DNA of 48,841 nucleotides from Phycisphaerae bacterium (GCA_024102815.1 JAGFJJ010000016.1:1-48841); one strand, 5' to 3'. Shown: positions 31,917 through 40,155, numbered from the stretch's first letter. Notes: generated from the letters alone by a model not told the origin. Made by a program: numbers and translations.

Positions 31917-32281
31917 CGCTCACGCTGACGGATTGGTCCATCGTGGCGGGCATGATCGGGCTGCCCATGGGCTGGGTCGCCTGGTCGCTCTCGGGCATGC
32001 GGAAAGACCAGCGGGAAGGCCGCGAACGACTGGAGCGCGAACTGCACGACGGGCTCTCGCGCATGGACAACAAGGCCCGCGAGTTCGACGCGAAACTCTG
32101 GGAACTGGAGCAGAGCAAGGCGGGCAAGGCGGACTGGGTGAGAAGCACGCTCGTGCTCCAGCGCGGGCAGCAGCAGACCATCGAGGCGCTGCGCACCGTT
32201 GAAGGGAAGCTCGACGCGACGCTGGGCATCGGGGGATCGCTGAGCCGCATCGCCAAGGCGATGGAGGAGAAATCACCGTGA
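31901..32281 (+). CDS. DUF2730-like phage protein (Mu gp25 position)
   Basis: A 126-aa protein with an N-terminal membrane helix (WSIVAGMIGLPMGWVAWSLS) and a long charged coiled coil (RKDQREGRERLERELHDGLS and on), ending in an amphipathic helix. This layout and the location two genes before the terminase fit DUF2730 proteins of Mu-like phages, whose role is unclear. Overlaps the previous gene by 16 bases; ribosome binding site GGGGGAAG from the repeat. Confidence 0.6.
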   Translation: MLAEVTLTLTDWSIVAGMIGLPMGWVAWSLSGMRKDQREGRERLERELHDGLSRMDNKAREFDAKLWELEQSKAGKADWVRSTLVLQRGQQQTIEALRTVEGKLDATLGIGGSLSRIAKAMEEKSP

Positions 32282-32577
32282 ACGACGCGACACGCGCACG
32301 CATGATCCAGCAGACCCGGCAGGAGATCATGATCGCCCTGCTGCACACGCGGGGCATCCCCTTCCGCTTCGACCTGCTCTGCCACGCGCTGCTGCACCTG
32401 AACCTGCCGGACGACGAGGTCGTGAAACGCGACCTGGAATACCTCGCCGCCAAAGGCTACGTGCGCTGGACCAATGAGGCGGATTACCTGCCCTGGTCGC
32501 GGCGAATGTTCGAACTGACGCCGGCGGGCGACGAAGTGGCCAATCGAATCACCCACGATCCGGCGGTGGGACTGTGA
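32278..32577 (+). CDS. Winged-helix protein (Mu gp26-like)
   Basis: A 99-aa protein starting with GTG overlapping the stop of the DUF2730-like gene. The winged-helix pattern is QEIMIALLHTRGIPFRFDLL, then DDEVVKRDLEYLAAKGYVRW and LPWSRRMFELTPAGDEVAN, typical of ArsR/MarR-like phage proteins found between DUF2730 and the small terminase gene in Mu-like genomes. Probably DNA-binding; target unknown. Confidence 0.7.
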   Translation: MNDATRARMIQQTRQEIMIALLHTRGIPFRFDLLCHALLHLNLPDDEVVKRDLEYLAAKGYVRWTNEADYLPWSRRMFELTPAGDEVANRITHDPAVGL

Positions 32578-32592
32578 GCGGCGAAGACGCCG

Positions 32593-32650
32593 CAGGCAAC
32601 AGGCAATGGGCAATAGGCAACAGGAAAGGCACGAAGGCACGAAGGGAAGG
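32593..32650 (+). repeat. Family B then A repeat before anti-defence gene
   Basis: GGCAACAGGCAATGGGCAAT and on, then GGCACGAAGGCACGAAGGGA; in frame with a GTG at 32574 and the following gene. Confidence 0.9.
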
Positions 32651-32660
32651 ACTCGAAGCC

Positions 32661-32891
32661 ATGAACGTACACCCGACCACGACGGAGATGATCGAGCACA
32701 ACTTCACGCATCACGTGCCCGTGAACGAAGCCGTGTGTCGGCTACACGCGGACGTGCGAAAGGCGTGCAGGAAGGCGGCGCTCGACATCGCGTTTCTGTG
32801 CCCGGAGAGTCGGGAGCGATCGCTCGCCCTGACCAAGCTCGAAGAGGCCATGATGTGGGCCAACGCGGCGATCGCACGGAACCAGGAATAA
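32661..32891 (+). CDS. acb2: Acb2/Tad1-family cyclic nucleotide sponge (anti-CBASS/anti-Thoeris)
   Basis: A 76-aa protein whose C-terminal half carries the hallmark of the Acb2/Tad1 family: ALDIAFLCPESRERSLALTK followed by LEEAMMWANAAIARNQ. The N-terminal part MIEHNFTHHVPVNEAVCRLH also matches the NxFTYH...P start of relatives. Known members form oligomers that bind and sequester cyclic di- or trinucleotides made by CBASS, or the gcADPR signal of Thoeris, and so blunt abortive defence. The ATG at 32661 has GGAAGG upstream. The same frame is open to a GTG at 32574 that overlaps the previous stop (GTGA); a B-A repeat lies between, so the ancestral start may have been that GTG. Ligand specificity cannot be read from the sequence. 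Confidence 0.82.
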   Translation: MNVHPTTTEMIEHNFTHHVPVNEAVCRLHADVRKACRKAALDIAFLCPESRERSLALTKLEEAMMWANAAIARNQE

Positions 32892-32963
32892 GGCACGCCC
32901 GGCAAGCCGGGTTTGCCGGAGGCACGAAGGGAACGAAGAAGAAGCGACGGAGCGACGTAGGGC
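32891..32963 (+). repeat. Family A-C-A composite repeat
   Basis: GGCACG, C palindrome, TTTGCCGGAGGCACGAAGGG, then GAAGCGACGGAGCGACG; fills the gap before the small terminase gene. Confidence 0.9.
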
Positions 32964-33467
32964 ATGAGTGAAGAGCGGGTACATGGCGCGATGCCGCGAT
33001 GGGTGCGGGAACTCGAAGCGGAAGGCTTCGACCCGGCGGCCACGTGGAACCGCATCGAAGACCTGCTGTGGATGGGCTGGGACGCCAAGGACATCCATGC
33101 GGAACTGCACCTGCCCGAGAGCAAGCGGCGCTCACTGCAAATGCTGGCCCGCAAGTTCGGACCGCGACGGCGGCTGGAGCAGTTCGCCCGCTTCAAGGAT
33201 GCCCTGCTGAGCGGAGCCATGGAACTCGGCCCGGACCTGATCCAGGCCCTGCAAGGGATCGCGGCCAAGGCCGTGTCGCCCAACGTCAAGGAGAGCACCC
33301 AGACACGGGCCAGCGTCCTGCTGATCGAGTTCACCAAGGCCCTGACGCGGATGATGAAGGCGGACGCGGCGAGCGAACGACAGCGCGAGGAGAAGGAATC
33401 CGCCGCGAAGGCCATCGATCCGAAGGACGCGGTGGAAGCGATCAAGGCACTGTATGGAGTCAAGTAG
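32964..33467 (+). CDS. Putative small terminase subunit (DUF3486/Mu gp27-like)
   Basis: A 167-aa mostly helical protein directly before the large terminase. An N-terminal region (MPRWVRELEAEGFDPAATWN, then LWMGWDAKDIHAELHLPESK) looks like a DNA-binding helix bundle; a central helix (RLEQFARFKDALLSGAMELG) and a charged C-terminal region follow. Position and helical layout match Mu gp27-type proteins, thought to recognise DNA for packaging. Sequence similarity is weak, so the name rests largely on context. Confidence 0.55.
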   Translation: MSEERVHGAMPRWVRELEAEGFDPAATWNRIEDLLWMGWDAKDIHAELHLPESKRRSLQMLARKFGPRRRLEQFARFKDALLSGAMELGPDLIQALQGIAAKAVSPNVKESTQTRASVLLIEFTKALTRMMKADAASERQREEKESAAKAIDPKDAVEAIKALYGVK

Positions 33468-33527
33468 GTAACAGGCAACGATGAAGGCAACGGGCAACAG
33501 GCAACAGGCAACAGCAGGCACGCAGGG
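33467..33527 (+). repeat. Family B repeat at terminase start
   Basis: Begins within the stop of the previous gene and contains the ATG used by the terminase frame; then GGCACGCAGGG. Confidence 0.9.
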
Positions 33528-34860
33528 GCTGAGTACGGCCCTGGCGGGACTTCTGCTGCCGTACCAGAAACGCATGGTGCAGTGCGAAGAGCGCTTCTGC
33601 ATCTGGCGGTGGAGCCGCCAGGTGGGCAAGAGCTTCGGGGCCAGCCTGCGGCGCATCATGCGGGGCATGGCGCGGCGGCGCAACCAGATCTTCCTCTCGG
33701 CGGGCATGCGGCAATCCCGCGAACTGATGGACAAAGCCCGCACGCACCTGAAGGCCATGCAGATCGCCTTCGAGTCGAGCGAGTACGACGAGGTCTTCGA
33801 AGGATTCGAATGCCGCGTGCTGGAAGCCAAGATCCCCGCGTTCGGCATGCGCATCATCGCCCTGCCGGCCAACCCCAACACGGCGCGAGGATTCACCGGC
33901 GACGTGCTCCTCGACGAGTTCGCCCTGCACGCCCACGATCGCGAGATCTTCGCGGCGGTGTACGCCTCGCTCACGCGCGGCAACGGCGAGCTCGACGTGT
34001 GCTCCACGCCCAAGGGGCGGCAGAACTGGTTCTACAAGCTCTGGACCAACGACGCCTACGCCAAGGACACGGTGACCATCTACGACGCGATCGCCGACGG
34101 CCTGGACGTGGATGCCGACCAACTCCGCGCGGGCATCGCCGACGATGAGCTCTGGCGGCAGGAGTACCTCTGCGAGTTCGTGGACGAAGCCACGGCCTTC
34201 CTCACCTACGAAATGATCATGGCGTGTGAGGACGAGAAGCTGCCGCTGGAGCTTGCGCTCCAGCAGCAGCAGGCAACAGGCAATGGGCAATGGGCAATAG
34301 GCGAAGACCTGTTCGTGGGGATCGACGTGGGGCGGAAGCGCGACCTCACCGTGATCTGGGGATTCGAGCAGATCGGCTCCATGCTCATCTCCGCGGGGAT
34401 GATCGAACTGAATGCGATGCCGTTTCGAGGGCAGTACGAGATCATCTCGAAACTTCTCGAAAGCGGCCGCGTGCGGCGGGCGTGCATCGACGCCACCGGC
34501 CTGGGCATGCAACTGGCGGAGGAGCTCGGCGAACGATTCGGCACGTACAAGGTCGAGCCCTGCCCGTTCACGCCCAAGCTCAAGGACGAGATCGCCGGGA
34601 AGCTGCGCGTGAAGTTCATGGACCAGAACATCCGCATCCCGGCCAGCGACGCCGTCCGCAATGACCTGCACAGCGTCGCCAAGACCGTGACGGCGGCGGG
34701 CAACGTACGACTCTCCGCGCCACGCGAGGAAGGCAGCCACGCGGACCGCTTCTGGGCGGCGGCGCTGGCCGTGCACGCGGCGAGCGGAGACCGGGGGCCG
34801 ATCGAGGAAATTCCCACGCCGGACCTGGTGACGGCGGGACTGCGAGGTCGGGCATGGTGA
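33481..34860 (+). CDS. Terminase large subunit (Mu gp28-like)
   Basis: A 459-aa packaging motor. The ATPase lobe has WRWSRQVGKSFGA (Walker A type) and GDVLLDEFALH (Walker B); coupling motif region VCSTPKGRQNWFYK. The nuclease lobe begins FVGIDVGRKRDLTVIWGF with the first metal-binding Asp, followed by CIDATGLG and SHADRFWAAALAVHA. The only in-frame start at the beginning (33481) lies in a family B repeat, giving MKATGNRQQATAGT, and has no Shine-Dalgarno. A second B block (residues 261-275, QQQQATGNGQWAIGE) sits exactly between the ATPase and nuclease lobes. Both would be flexible hydrophilic linkers. Overlaps the portal gene by seven bases. Confidence 0.9.
   Translation: MKATGNRQQATAGTQGLSTALAGLLLPYQKRMVQCEERFCIWRWSRQVGKSFGASLRRIMRGMARRRNQIFLSAGMRQSRELMDKARTHLKAMQIAFESSEYDEVFEGFECRVLEAKIPAFGMRIIALPANPNTARGFTGDVLLDEFALHAHDREIFAAVYASLTRGNGELDVCSTPKGRQNWFYKLWTNDAYAKDTVTIYDAIADGLDVDADQLRAGIADDELWRQEYLCEFVDEATAFLTYEMIMACEDEKLPLELALQQQQATGNGQWAIGEDLFVGIDVGRKRDLTVIWGFEQIGSMLISAGMIELNAMPFRGQYEIISKLLESGRVRRACIDATGLGMQLAEELGERFGTYKVEPCPFTPKLKDEIAGKLRVKFMDQNIRIPASDAVRNDLHSVAKTVTAAGNVRLSAPREEGSHADRFWAAALAVHAASGDRGPIEEIPTPDLVTAGLRGRAW
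34271..34302 (+). repeat. Family B repeat in terminase interdomain linker
   Basis: AGGCAACAGGCAATGGGCAA and on; four units, in frame, between the two terminase lobes. Confidence 0.92.
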
Positions 34861-36197
34861 GAACGGGGAACATGATCGCCAACAGCTTCCGCTGGGCACG
34901 AGACGCCTGGACGAACCTGACGCGGCCTCGGGCCGGGGCTCTGGTCCGACCCGACGCGCAATTGGACTTCGTCCGCGCCGCCGTGTCCGACAACCTCACC
35001 TTCAGCCGGTTGCGCACCCTGCTGATCAGCGGCGATAACGGCGACCTGGAGACGACGCTGCAACTCTTCGCGGAGATGCGGCAGAAGGACCTGAACCTGC
35101 GGAGCGTGGCGGACACGCGCATCGGCGCCCTGACGGGACTTGATTACGAGATTCTGCCCGAGTCGGACACGAAGGAATCACAACTGGCCGAAGAGGCGGC
35201 GGCGTTCGTGCGCGAAGGGATCAAGCGCATCGCGGGCTTCGACGAGACGCTCGAACACCTCGCCGAGGGCATCGGCACCAACCTCTCCGTGGCGGAGACC
35301 GTCTGGGGGGAGAACGACCTGGTCGAGGCGCTCACGCCGGTGCCCCACTGGCGGCTGCGAAGTGATACGCAGAAGCCGGGGCTCGTTCTTGTGGCCACGC
35401 ATGAGGCGCCGCGCGGGGAGGCGGTGGCAGGGCCGAAGTGGATCGTTCACGAGCCGTACTTTTCCGGCGGGCACCCCCTGTCGCAAAGCCTCTACCGCAG
35501 CAGCGCTCTGATCTACCTGGTGAAGATGCTGGCCGTGGCCGACTACGCGACCTACTGCGAGACCTACGGGATGCCCATGCGCGTGGCCAAGTATCCGCCG
35601 GGCATCAGCACCGACGAGCGCACGGCGCTGATCAACATGATGGAGAATCTCGGTTCCAAGGCCTACGGCGTGTTCTCGCAGGGCGTCGAGCTCGATCTCC
35701 ACGAAAGCAGCCAGCGGGGCACGCAGCCCTTCGAGGCGCTGATCAACCTGTGCGATCGCTCCATGGCCAAGCTCTGGCTGGGCGGCAACCTCACCAGCGA
35801 TACGACGGGCGGAACGGGTACCTTCGCGGCGGCGGCCGTGCAGGACGACGTCCGCGAGGACAAGCTCGACGACGACATCCGCCGCGAAGCGCGAACCATC
35901 GAGGCACAACTCTTCGCCCCGATGTGCCTCTACCACTTCCGCCGTCCGGTTCCACTGCCCAAGTTCCGACGCACCAAGCCCGACACGACGGATCGCAACC
36001 AACTCGCCCAACTGCTCAACACCGTGACGCAGCAGATGGGCCTGCCGGTCGCCGAGGAGTGGGCCTACGACGCCCTGGGTATTCCCAAGCCGGAAGAGGG
36101 CGAGGCGGTGATCGAGCGGAATCTGGGGGCGTTTGGAGAAACGCTCCAGGAGGAGACTGACAGCGGACAGCAAGGATTCGGCGGAGGGTCGTTCTGA
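34854..36197 (+). CDS. DUF935 portal protein (Mu gp29-like)
   Basis: A 447-aa portal-type protein. Family features include MRQKDLNLRSVADTRIGALT, then GLDYEILPE, GRHL-like HWRLRSD, then SALIYLVKMLAVADYATYCE and TYGMPMRVAKYPPG, and LGGNLTSDT. It forms the ring at the DNA entry vertex of the head. The usual DUF935 C-terminal helical extension is missing and appears to be encoded by the separate gene that follows. No repeat is inserted in this gene. ATG overlaps the terminase stop. Confidence 0.9.
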   Translation: MVRTGNMIANSFRWARDAWTNLTRPRAGALVRPDAQLDFVRAAVSDNLTFSRLRTLLISGDNGDLETTLQLFAEMRQKDLNLRSVADTRIGALTGLDYEILPESDTKESQLAEEAAAFVREGIKRIAGFDETLEHLAEGIGTNLSVAETVWGENDLVEALTPVPHWRLRSDTQKPGLVLVATHEAPRGEAVAGPKWIVHEPYFSGGHPLSQSLYRSSALIYLVKMLAVADYATYCETYGMPMRVAKYPPGISTDERTALINMMENLGSKAYGVFSQGVELDLHESSQRGTQPFEALINLCDRSMAKLWLGGNLTSDTTGGTGTFAAAAVQDDVREDKLDDDIRREARTIEAQLFAPMCLYHFRRPVPLPKFRRTKPDTTDRNQLAQLLNTVTQQMGLPVAEEWAYDALGIPKPEEGEAVIERNLGAFGETLQEETDSGQQGFGGGSF

Positions 36198-36198
36198 C

Positions 36199-36558
36199 AT
36201 GAAAGGCCCCAAGAGCAACAAGGAAGTGATCGCGGGCGTCACGCTTCTCGCGGATCGCGCCCTGGCGAAAGCGGGCCGGGGCTACCGCGCGGCGATGATC
36301 GATCCGCTGCTGGAGGCGATCGGCGAGGCGAAGAGCTTCGAAGGCGCACGGCAGCGACTGAGTGCCGCCCTGGTCAAGCGCATGGACGCCGCGCCGGTGG
36401 AAGAGGCGCTGAGCGCCTCCGGCGTGCAGGCGGGAATGATTGGCGACGTCGCTGCACGGCCCGTGCAGCAACATCGCAGGCAACGGGCAACGGGCAACGG
36501 GCAACAGGAAGAAGGCACGAAGCCCGGCAAGCCGGGTCTGCGTGGAAGAGAAGACTAA
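36199..36558 (+). CDS. Detached portal C-terminal-like protein with repeat tail
   Basis: A 119-aa protein starting two bases after the portal gene. The core (YRAAMIDPLLEAIGEAKSFE, then GARQRLSAALVKRMDAAPVE) resembles the C-terminal helical domain present in many longer DUF935 portal proteins. This suggests either a natural split or a broken fusion. The tail from about residue 92 is B-A-C repeat sequence (QRATGNGQQEEGTKPGKPGL). The stop overlaps the next start. Confidence 0.6.
   Translation: MKGPKSNKEVIAGVTLLADRALAKAGRGYRAAMIDPLLEAIGEAKSFEGARQRLSAALVKRMDAAPVEEALSASGVQAGMIGDVAARPVQQHRRQRATGNGQQEEGTKPGKPGLRGRED
36479..36540 (+). repeat. Family B-A-C composite, coding
   Basis: GGCAACGGGCAACGGGCAAC and on, GGCACGAAG, C palindrome, TCTGCGTGG; translated as the tail of the 119-aa protein. 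Confidence 0.92.
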
Positions 36559-37295
36559 TGCCGATCAGCGTGCTCACGGAAGAGGACTTCAAGTCGTTCT
36601 CGCATGACGAGGCGCGGCGGCGGTTCGCGCGGAAGACGCCGCTCTCCGCCGGCGACTTCGAGGAACTCTCCGTGCGCCAGCGCCGAACGGCCTTCCGTAT
36701 CGCGACGGTACACAAGGCGGTGATCGTGCAGATGGCCCGCGACGAGCTCGAAAAAGCCATCGCCGAGGGGCGCAGCTTCGCGGAATTTCGCGAGCGACTC
36801 TATGCCCTGCTGGACACCAAGGGGCTGCCGCGACCGGCGATCAGCCGACTTCGCCTGGCCTTCCATCAGAACACCATGCAGGCCTACAGCGATTCGCGCC
36901 GCGCGGTGCTCGACGATCCGGACATCGCCGCCGCGTTCCCCTTCCGGCAGTACTGGACGGTGGGCAACGGCGTGCCGGGCGTGCGCAACGTGCGCGAGGA
37001 CCACGCCGTCCTCCACGGCAAGATCTTCCGCTGGAACGATCCCTTCTGGGACCGCTTCACGCCGCCGTGGGACTTCGGCTGCCGCTGCACGACGGCGGCG
37101 CTGACCGAAGGTCAGTTCCGCGCAACGGGACAGACGCTGTGGACCTTCTCCGGCGGGCGCGTGCGGCCGGTCAGTGACAAGCGGGCCAAGCCCTTCCGGC
37201 TGAAACCCAACGCGAACTACGAATCGTCGCGGCGCGGCGATCTGCTGACGCGACTGGATGAGGACCTGAGAGAGGCAATAGGCAATGGGCAATAG
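36558..37295 (+). CDS. Mu gpF-like minor head protein
   Basis: A 245-aa phage head morphogenesis protein (SPP1 gp7/Mu gpF family). Diagnostic segments: RLAFHQNTMQAYSDSRRAVL, then YWTVGNGVPGVRNVREDHAV, then LHGKIFRWNDPFWDRFTPPW and DFGCRCTTAAL. The family acts at the portal in head assembly or DNA ejection. It is shorter at the N-terminus than Mu gpF. The last residues (REAIGNGQ) are family B sequence, which probably replaced the original end. Confidence 0.88.
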   Translation: MPISVLTEEDFKSFSHDEARRRFARKTPLSAGDFEELSVRQRRTAFRIATVHKAVIVQMARDELEKAIAEGRSFAEFRERLYALLDTKGLPRPAISRLRLAFHQNTMQAYSDSRRAVLDDPDIAAAFPFRQYWTVGNGVPGVRNVREDHAVLHGKIFRWNDPFWDRFTPPWDFGCRCTTAALTEGQFRATGQTLWTFSGGRVRPVSDKRAKPFRLKPNANYESSRRGDLLTRLDEDLREAIGNGQ

Positions 37296-37366
37296 GCAAC
37301 AACAAGAAGGCACGAAGGCACGGAGGCACGCCCGGCAGGCCGGGTTTGTTGGAGGCACGAAGCAGA
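37273..37366 (+). repeat. Family B-A-C-A composite at protease start
   Basis: The longest mixed block: B units, GGCACGAAGGCACGGAGGCA, C variant CCCGGCAGGCCGGG, TTTGTTGGA, GGCACGAAGC. It contains the stop of one gene and the ATG of the next. Confidence 0.93.
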
Positions 37367-38610
37367 GCGCGGAGTGCGTCAAGGGCGGGCAGTGGGAGTA
37401 CGTCTTCTGCGGCGGACTGGAAATCGGCCGGGAACTCGGCGCGGAGAAGCTGGTCGAGGTGATGCTTCTTCCGGACGGACTCGTGGCCTCGATGCGCGGG
37501 GAGATGCTGCTGGACGCTACGGCCTGGCGGGAGATCGAGAAGCAGTTCGCCGAGCTATCCGCGCGCGGGCCGGTGGTCTTCGATTACGAGCACCAGTCGC
37601 TGGGGCGCCTGGACGAAGACGAGGACTTCTCCTCGCCGGACGGAACCGCTCCGGCGGCGGGATGGATCCATGCACTGCGCTACGAGACGGGACGCGGCCT
37701 GATGGCCCGCGTGGAGTGGAACGAGCGGGCGAGAACGCTCATCCGCGACGGCGAGTACCGCTACGTTTCGCCCGTCACCGTCGTGCGCAAAAGCGACCGG
37801 CGCGTCGTCGGCATCCTGTCGGCGGCGCTGACCAATACACCGGCGATCCGCCGGCCCATGGAGAGACTGGCGGCCAAGCAACAACCACGGAAGGAGACGA
37901 GAGCTATGGCGGAAGAACCAATGGGGGCGGACCCCATGCTGAAGGTGGGACAGATCCTCTCCAAGTTGGGGATCGAGGCGAGCGAGGTGTCGGACATCAA
38001 CTCGGCACTCGATGCCATTCTCAGCAAGCTGGGATCGGGCGTGGAGGGCGAGGAGGCCAAGGCCGAGCAGGAGACGGCCAACAGTGCCCGCAAGGCGCTG
38101 GGGCTGAAGGCGGACGCCGGAGCCGACGCGGTGGCCCTGGCGATCAAGCAACTCAAAGACGTATCGAGCGGGTCGAACGCGGAGGTCAAGGCCCTGCGTG
38201 ACAAGGTCACGGCACTGGAAACGGAATCCCGCGACCGCCAGGCCCGCGACCTGGTGGACAAGTACGTCAAGGAGCGGAAGCTCAACCCCAACGACCGCGA
38301 GCGGATGGAGAAGGCCCTGAAGCTGGCCCGGGAGAATCCCACACAGTTCGAGGAAGTCATGGCCCTGACGGACAGCTTCCCCGCGCCGCCCAGGGGCCAG
38401 ACGCAGCCGCCGGCGGGCGGAGCGCCGGGGGGCAAGGCGAAGGAGGACGAGCTCATCGCCAAGGCGCTCAAGGAGCACAAGAACGACCACGCGGAGGCCA
38501 TGACGGCGCTTCAGGTCGAGCTCCGCAGGCCGTTCCTTGAGCAGGGCTTCACCAGCGCCAAGGCCAACGAGATCTGCCGCGAACAGTACCCGAAGATCTT
38601 CTCGCTGTAG
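37285..38610 (+). CDS. Phage protease fused to scaffold (Mu gpI/Z-like)
   Basis: A 441-aa protein. The protease part shows EVMLLPDGLVASMRGEMLLD, then RGPVVFDYEHQSL (catalytic His region of the family is DYEH), then APAAGWIHAL, YRYVSPVTVVRKSDRRVVGI and LSAALTNTPAIR. The C-terminal half is a charged scaffold-like helical region (VKALRDKVTALETESRDRQA and on) with a Pro/Gly linker. The ATG and first 25-30 residues ([20 protein letters not shown]) derive entirely from repeats, so the present start codon is repeat-borne and no clear Shine-Dalgarno is seen. An internal scaffold start (Mu Z) may exist near MAEEPMGADPM at 37906, preceded by GGAAGGAG. Confidence 0.85.
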   Translation: MGNRQQQEGTKARRHARQAGFVGGTKQSAECVKGGQWEYVFCGGLEIGRELGAEKLVEVMLLPDGLVASMRGEMLLDATAWREIEKQFAELSARGPVVFDYEHQSLGRLDEDEDFSSPDGTAPAAGWIHALRYETGRGLMARVEWNERARTLIRDGEYRYVSPVTVVRKSDRRVVGILSAALTNTPAIRRPMERLAAKQQPRKETRAMAEEPMGADPMLKVGQILSKLGIEASEVSDINSALDAILSKLGSGVEGEEAKAEQETANSARKALGLKADAGADAVALAIKQLKDVSSGSNAEVKALRDKVTALETESRDRQARDLVDKYVKERKLNPNDRERMEKALKLARENPTQFEEVMALTDSFPAPPRGQTQPPAGGAPGGKAKEDELIAKALKEHKNDHAEAMTALQVELRRPFLEQGFTSAKANEICREQYPKIFSL

Positions 38611-38667
38611 GGGCAAGGACGCCCGCCGCGACGGGCACGAACGTGAGTCATCAATCGGAGTGCAAAG

Positions 38668-39045
38668 ATGCTTCAAAAGAACGTCATGCTGCGAAGGAGC
38701 TTTGTCGCCGGCGGCGCGATCGCGGAAGGCGCGATCGTCAAGTTCGGCAGCGACGACGACTCGGTCGTCGTGGCCACGGCGGCGACGGACCTGCTCATCG
38801 GCGTGGCCTCGCACGACGCCGCCTCCGGCGAGCGTGTGGAGGTGGACCTGGTGGGCATCACCTACGTGAAACTCGGCGGAAATGTCACGCGGGGCAACGA
38901 CATCACCGCGACCACGGCCGGGGCGGGCATCGCCCTGGCGGCGGCGGCGACGATCAAGTCCAGCGTAGGCAAGGCCATGGCCAGCGGATCCTCGGGCGAT
39001 CTCTGCCCGGTCATGCTGGGGCTGTGGTCGGCCGTGACGGCGTAA
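38668..39045 (+). CDS. Head decoration-type protein (DUF2190-like)
   Basis: A 125-aa beta-rich, Ala/Gly-rich protein: VAGGAIAEGAIVKFGSDDDS, then VVVATAATDLLIGVASHDAA, then VEVDLVGITYVKLGGNVTRG. This pattern is that of capsid cement proteins (DUF2190), which bind the outside of the head. It lies between protease and major capsid genes, the expected place. Confidence 0.8.
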   Translation: MLQKNVMLRRSFVAGGAIAEGAIVKFGSDDDSVVVATAATDLLIGVASHDAASGERVEVDLVGITYVKLGGNVTRGNDITATTAGAGIALAAAATIKSSVGKAMASGSSGDLCPVMLGLWSAVTA

Positions 39046-39123
39046 CGAAAACGCTGACGGCACGAAGACAAGCGGCGCGGCACGGAAGCCGGCGCTCGAT
39101 CCATCGAAGGGAGTCCATCGAAC

Positions 39124-40116
39124 ATGCCTCAACCAACTGATCTTTCGTTCTCGCCCGCGCTGACCAAGATCGCGGTCGAGTACCAGAACCGGCGGCTGAT
39201 CGCCGACCAGGTGTTGCCGCTGATGCCCCACTCAGCCAAGAGCGGCAAGTTCAAGAGTTACGACCAGTACCCGCAGTTCGACATCGAGGGCGGGCTGCTG
39301 GGTCCGAACGGCCAGGCGGACGAGATTGAATACAAGGTCTCCGAGACCGAGTTCGCCATGGACGACTACGGACTCAAGGGCTGGGTCTCCCAGCAGGAGA
39401 TCAACAACGCGGAAGCGCCCATGAAGCCCATGGCGGACATGACGCGCAAGGTGACGGAGAAGACTCTGCGACTGCGCGAGCGGCGCGTGGCCCTGGCGGT
39501 GCTGAACGCCAGCAATTACGCCGCGGGCAACCAGGTGGACGTGGCTGGAGGGTGGACCACGACCACCACGGATGCCTGGGGAGCGCTGCTGACGGGCCTC
39601 GACGCCTGCGCGGAATACCCCAACGTCATGGTCATGGACCTGGCGACGTTTCGGAAATTGCAGGTCAATCAGACGATCCTGGCGGCCATCAAGGGCACGC
39701 TGGCGCCGCAGTTCATCGAGCAGACGCAGGGGCCGGCGAAGACGGCGTCGGCGTTTATTCCGGACTCGGTGTTCTGTCCCGCGCTGGCCCAGGCCCTGGG
39801 GCTGGATCGCGTGGTGATCGGCGGCGCCAAGTACGCCACGAGCAAGCGCGGGCAGACGCTCACCAAGGCCGCGATCTGGGACCTGCCCAACGCAGGAAAG
39901 GGTGGGGCCGCGTTTCTGCGGGTGGCCCAGGACCAGGTGGCGGATGTCGTGTGGGGCATGCACCTCTACTGGCAGCAGCCCTTGCGGGTGCTGACCTGGT
40001 TCGACCCCGATCGCGGAGCGGACGGCAGCACCGCCGTGAAGGTCGTGGAGACGACCAAGATCCAGTTGGTGGCCAACGATGCCGGCTATCTGTTCAAAGA
40101 TACGCTGGTGACGTGA
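39124..40116 (+). CDS. Major capsid protein
   Basis: A 330-aa protein between decoration and DUF1320 genes. Features fit phage coat proteins: N-terminal LIADQVLPLMPHSAKSGKFK, then YDQYPQFDIEGGLLGPNGQA, then VTEKTLRLRERRVALAVLNA, AEYPNVMVMDLATFRKLQ and the C-terminal DQVADVVWGMHLYWQQPL. No repeat insertion and strong coding character, in keeping with high expression. Gene identity is from context and fold-like pattern rather than a specific motif. Confidence 0.8.
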   Translation: MPQPTDLSFSPALTKIAVEYQNRRLIADQVLPLMPHSAKSGKFKSYDQYPQFDIEGGLLGPNGQADEIEYKVSETEFAMDDYGLKGWVSQQEINNAEAPMKPMADMTRKVTEKTLRLRERRVALAVLNASNYAAGNQVDVAGGWTTTTTDAWGALLTGLDACAEYPNVMVMDLATFRKLQVNQTILAAIKGTLAPQFIEQTQGPAKTASAFIPDSVFCPALAQALGLDRVVIGGAKYATSKRGQTLTKAAIWDLPNAGKGGAAFLRVAQDQVADVVWGMHLYWQQPLRVLTWFDPDRGADGSTAVKVVETTKIQLVANDAGYLFKDTLVT

Positions 40117-40123
40117 TCGGAGT

Positions 40124-40147
40124 AGCCACGAAGCCACGAAGGGAAGG
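40124..40147 (+). repeat. Family A repeat, intergenic
   Basis: GCCACGAAGCCACGAAGGGA; its end provides the ribosome binding site of the DUF1320 gene. Confidence 0.88.
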
Positions 40148-40155
40148 AGACGATT

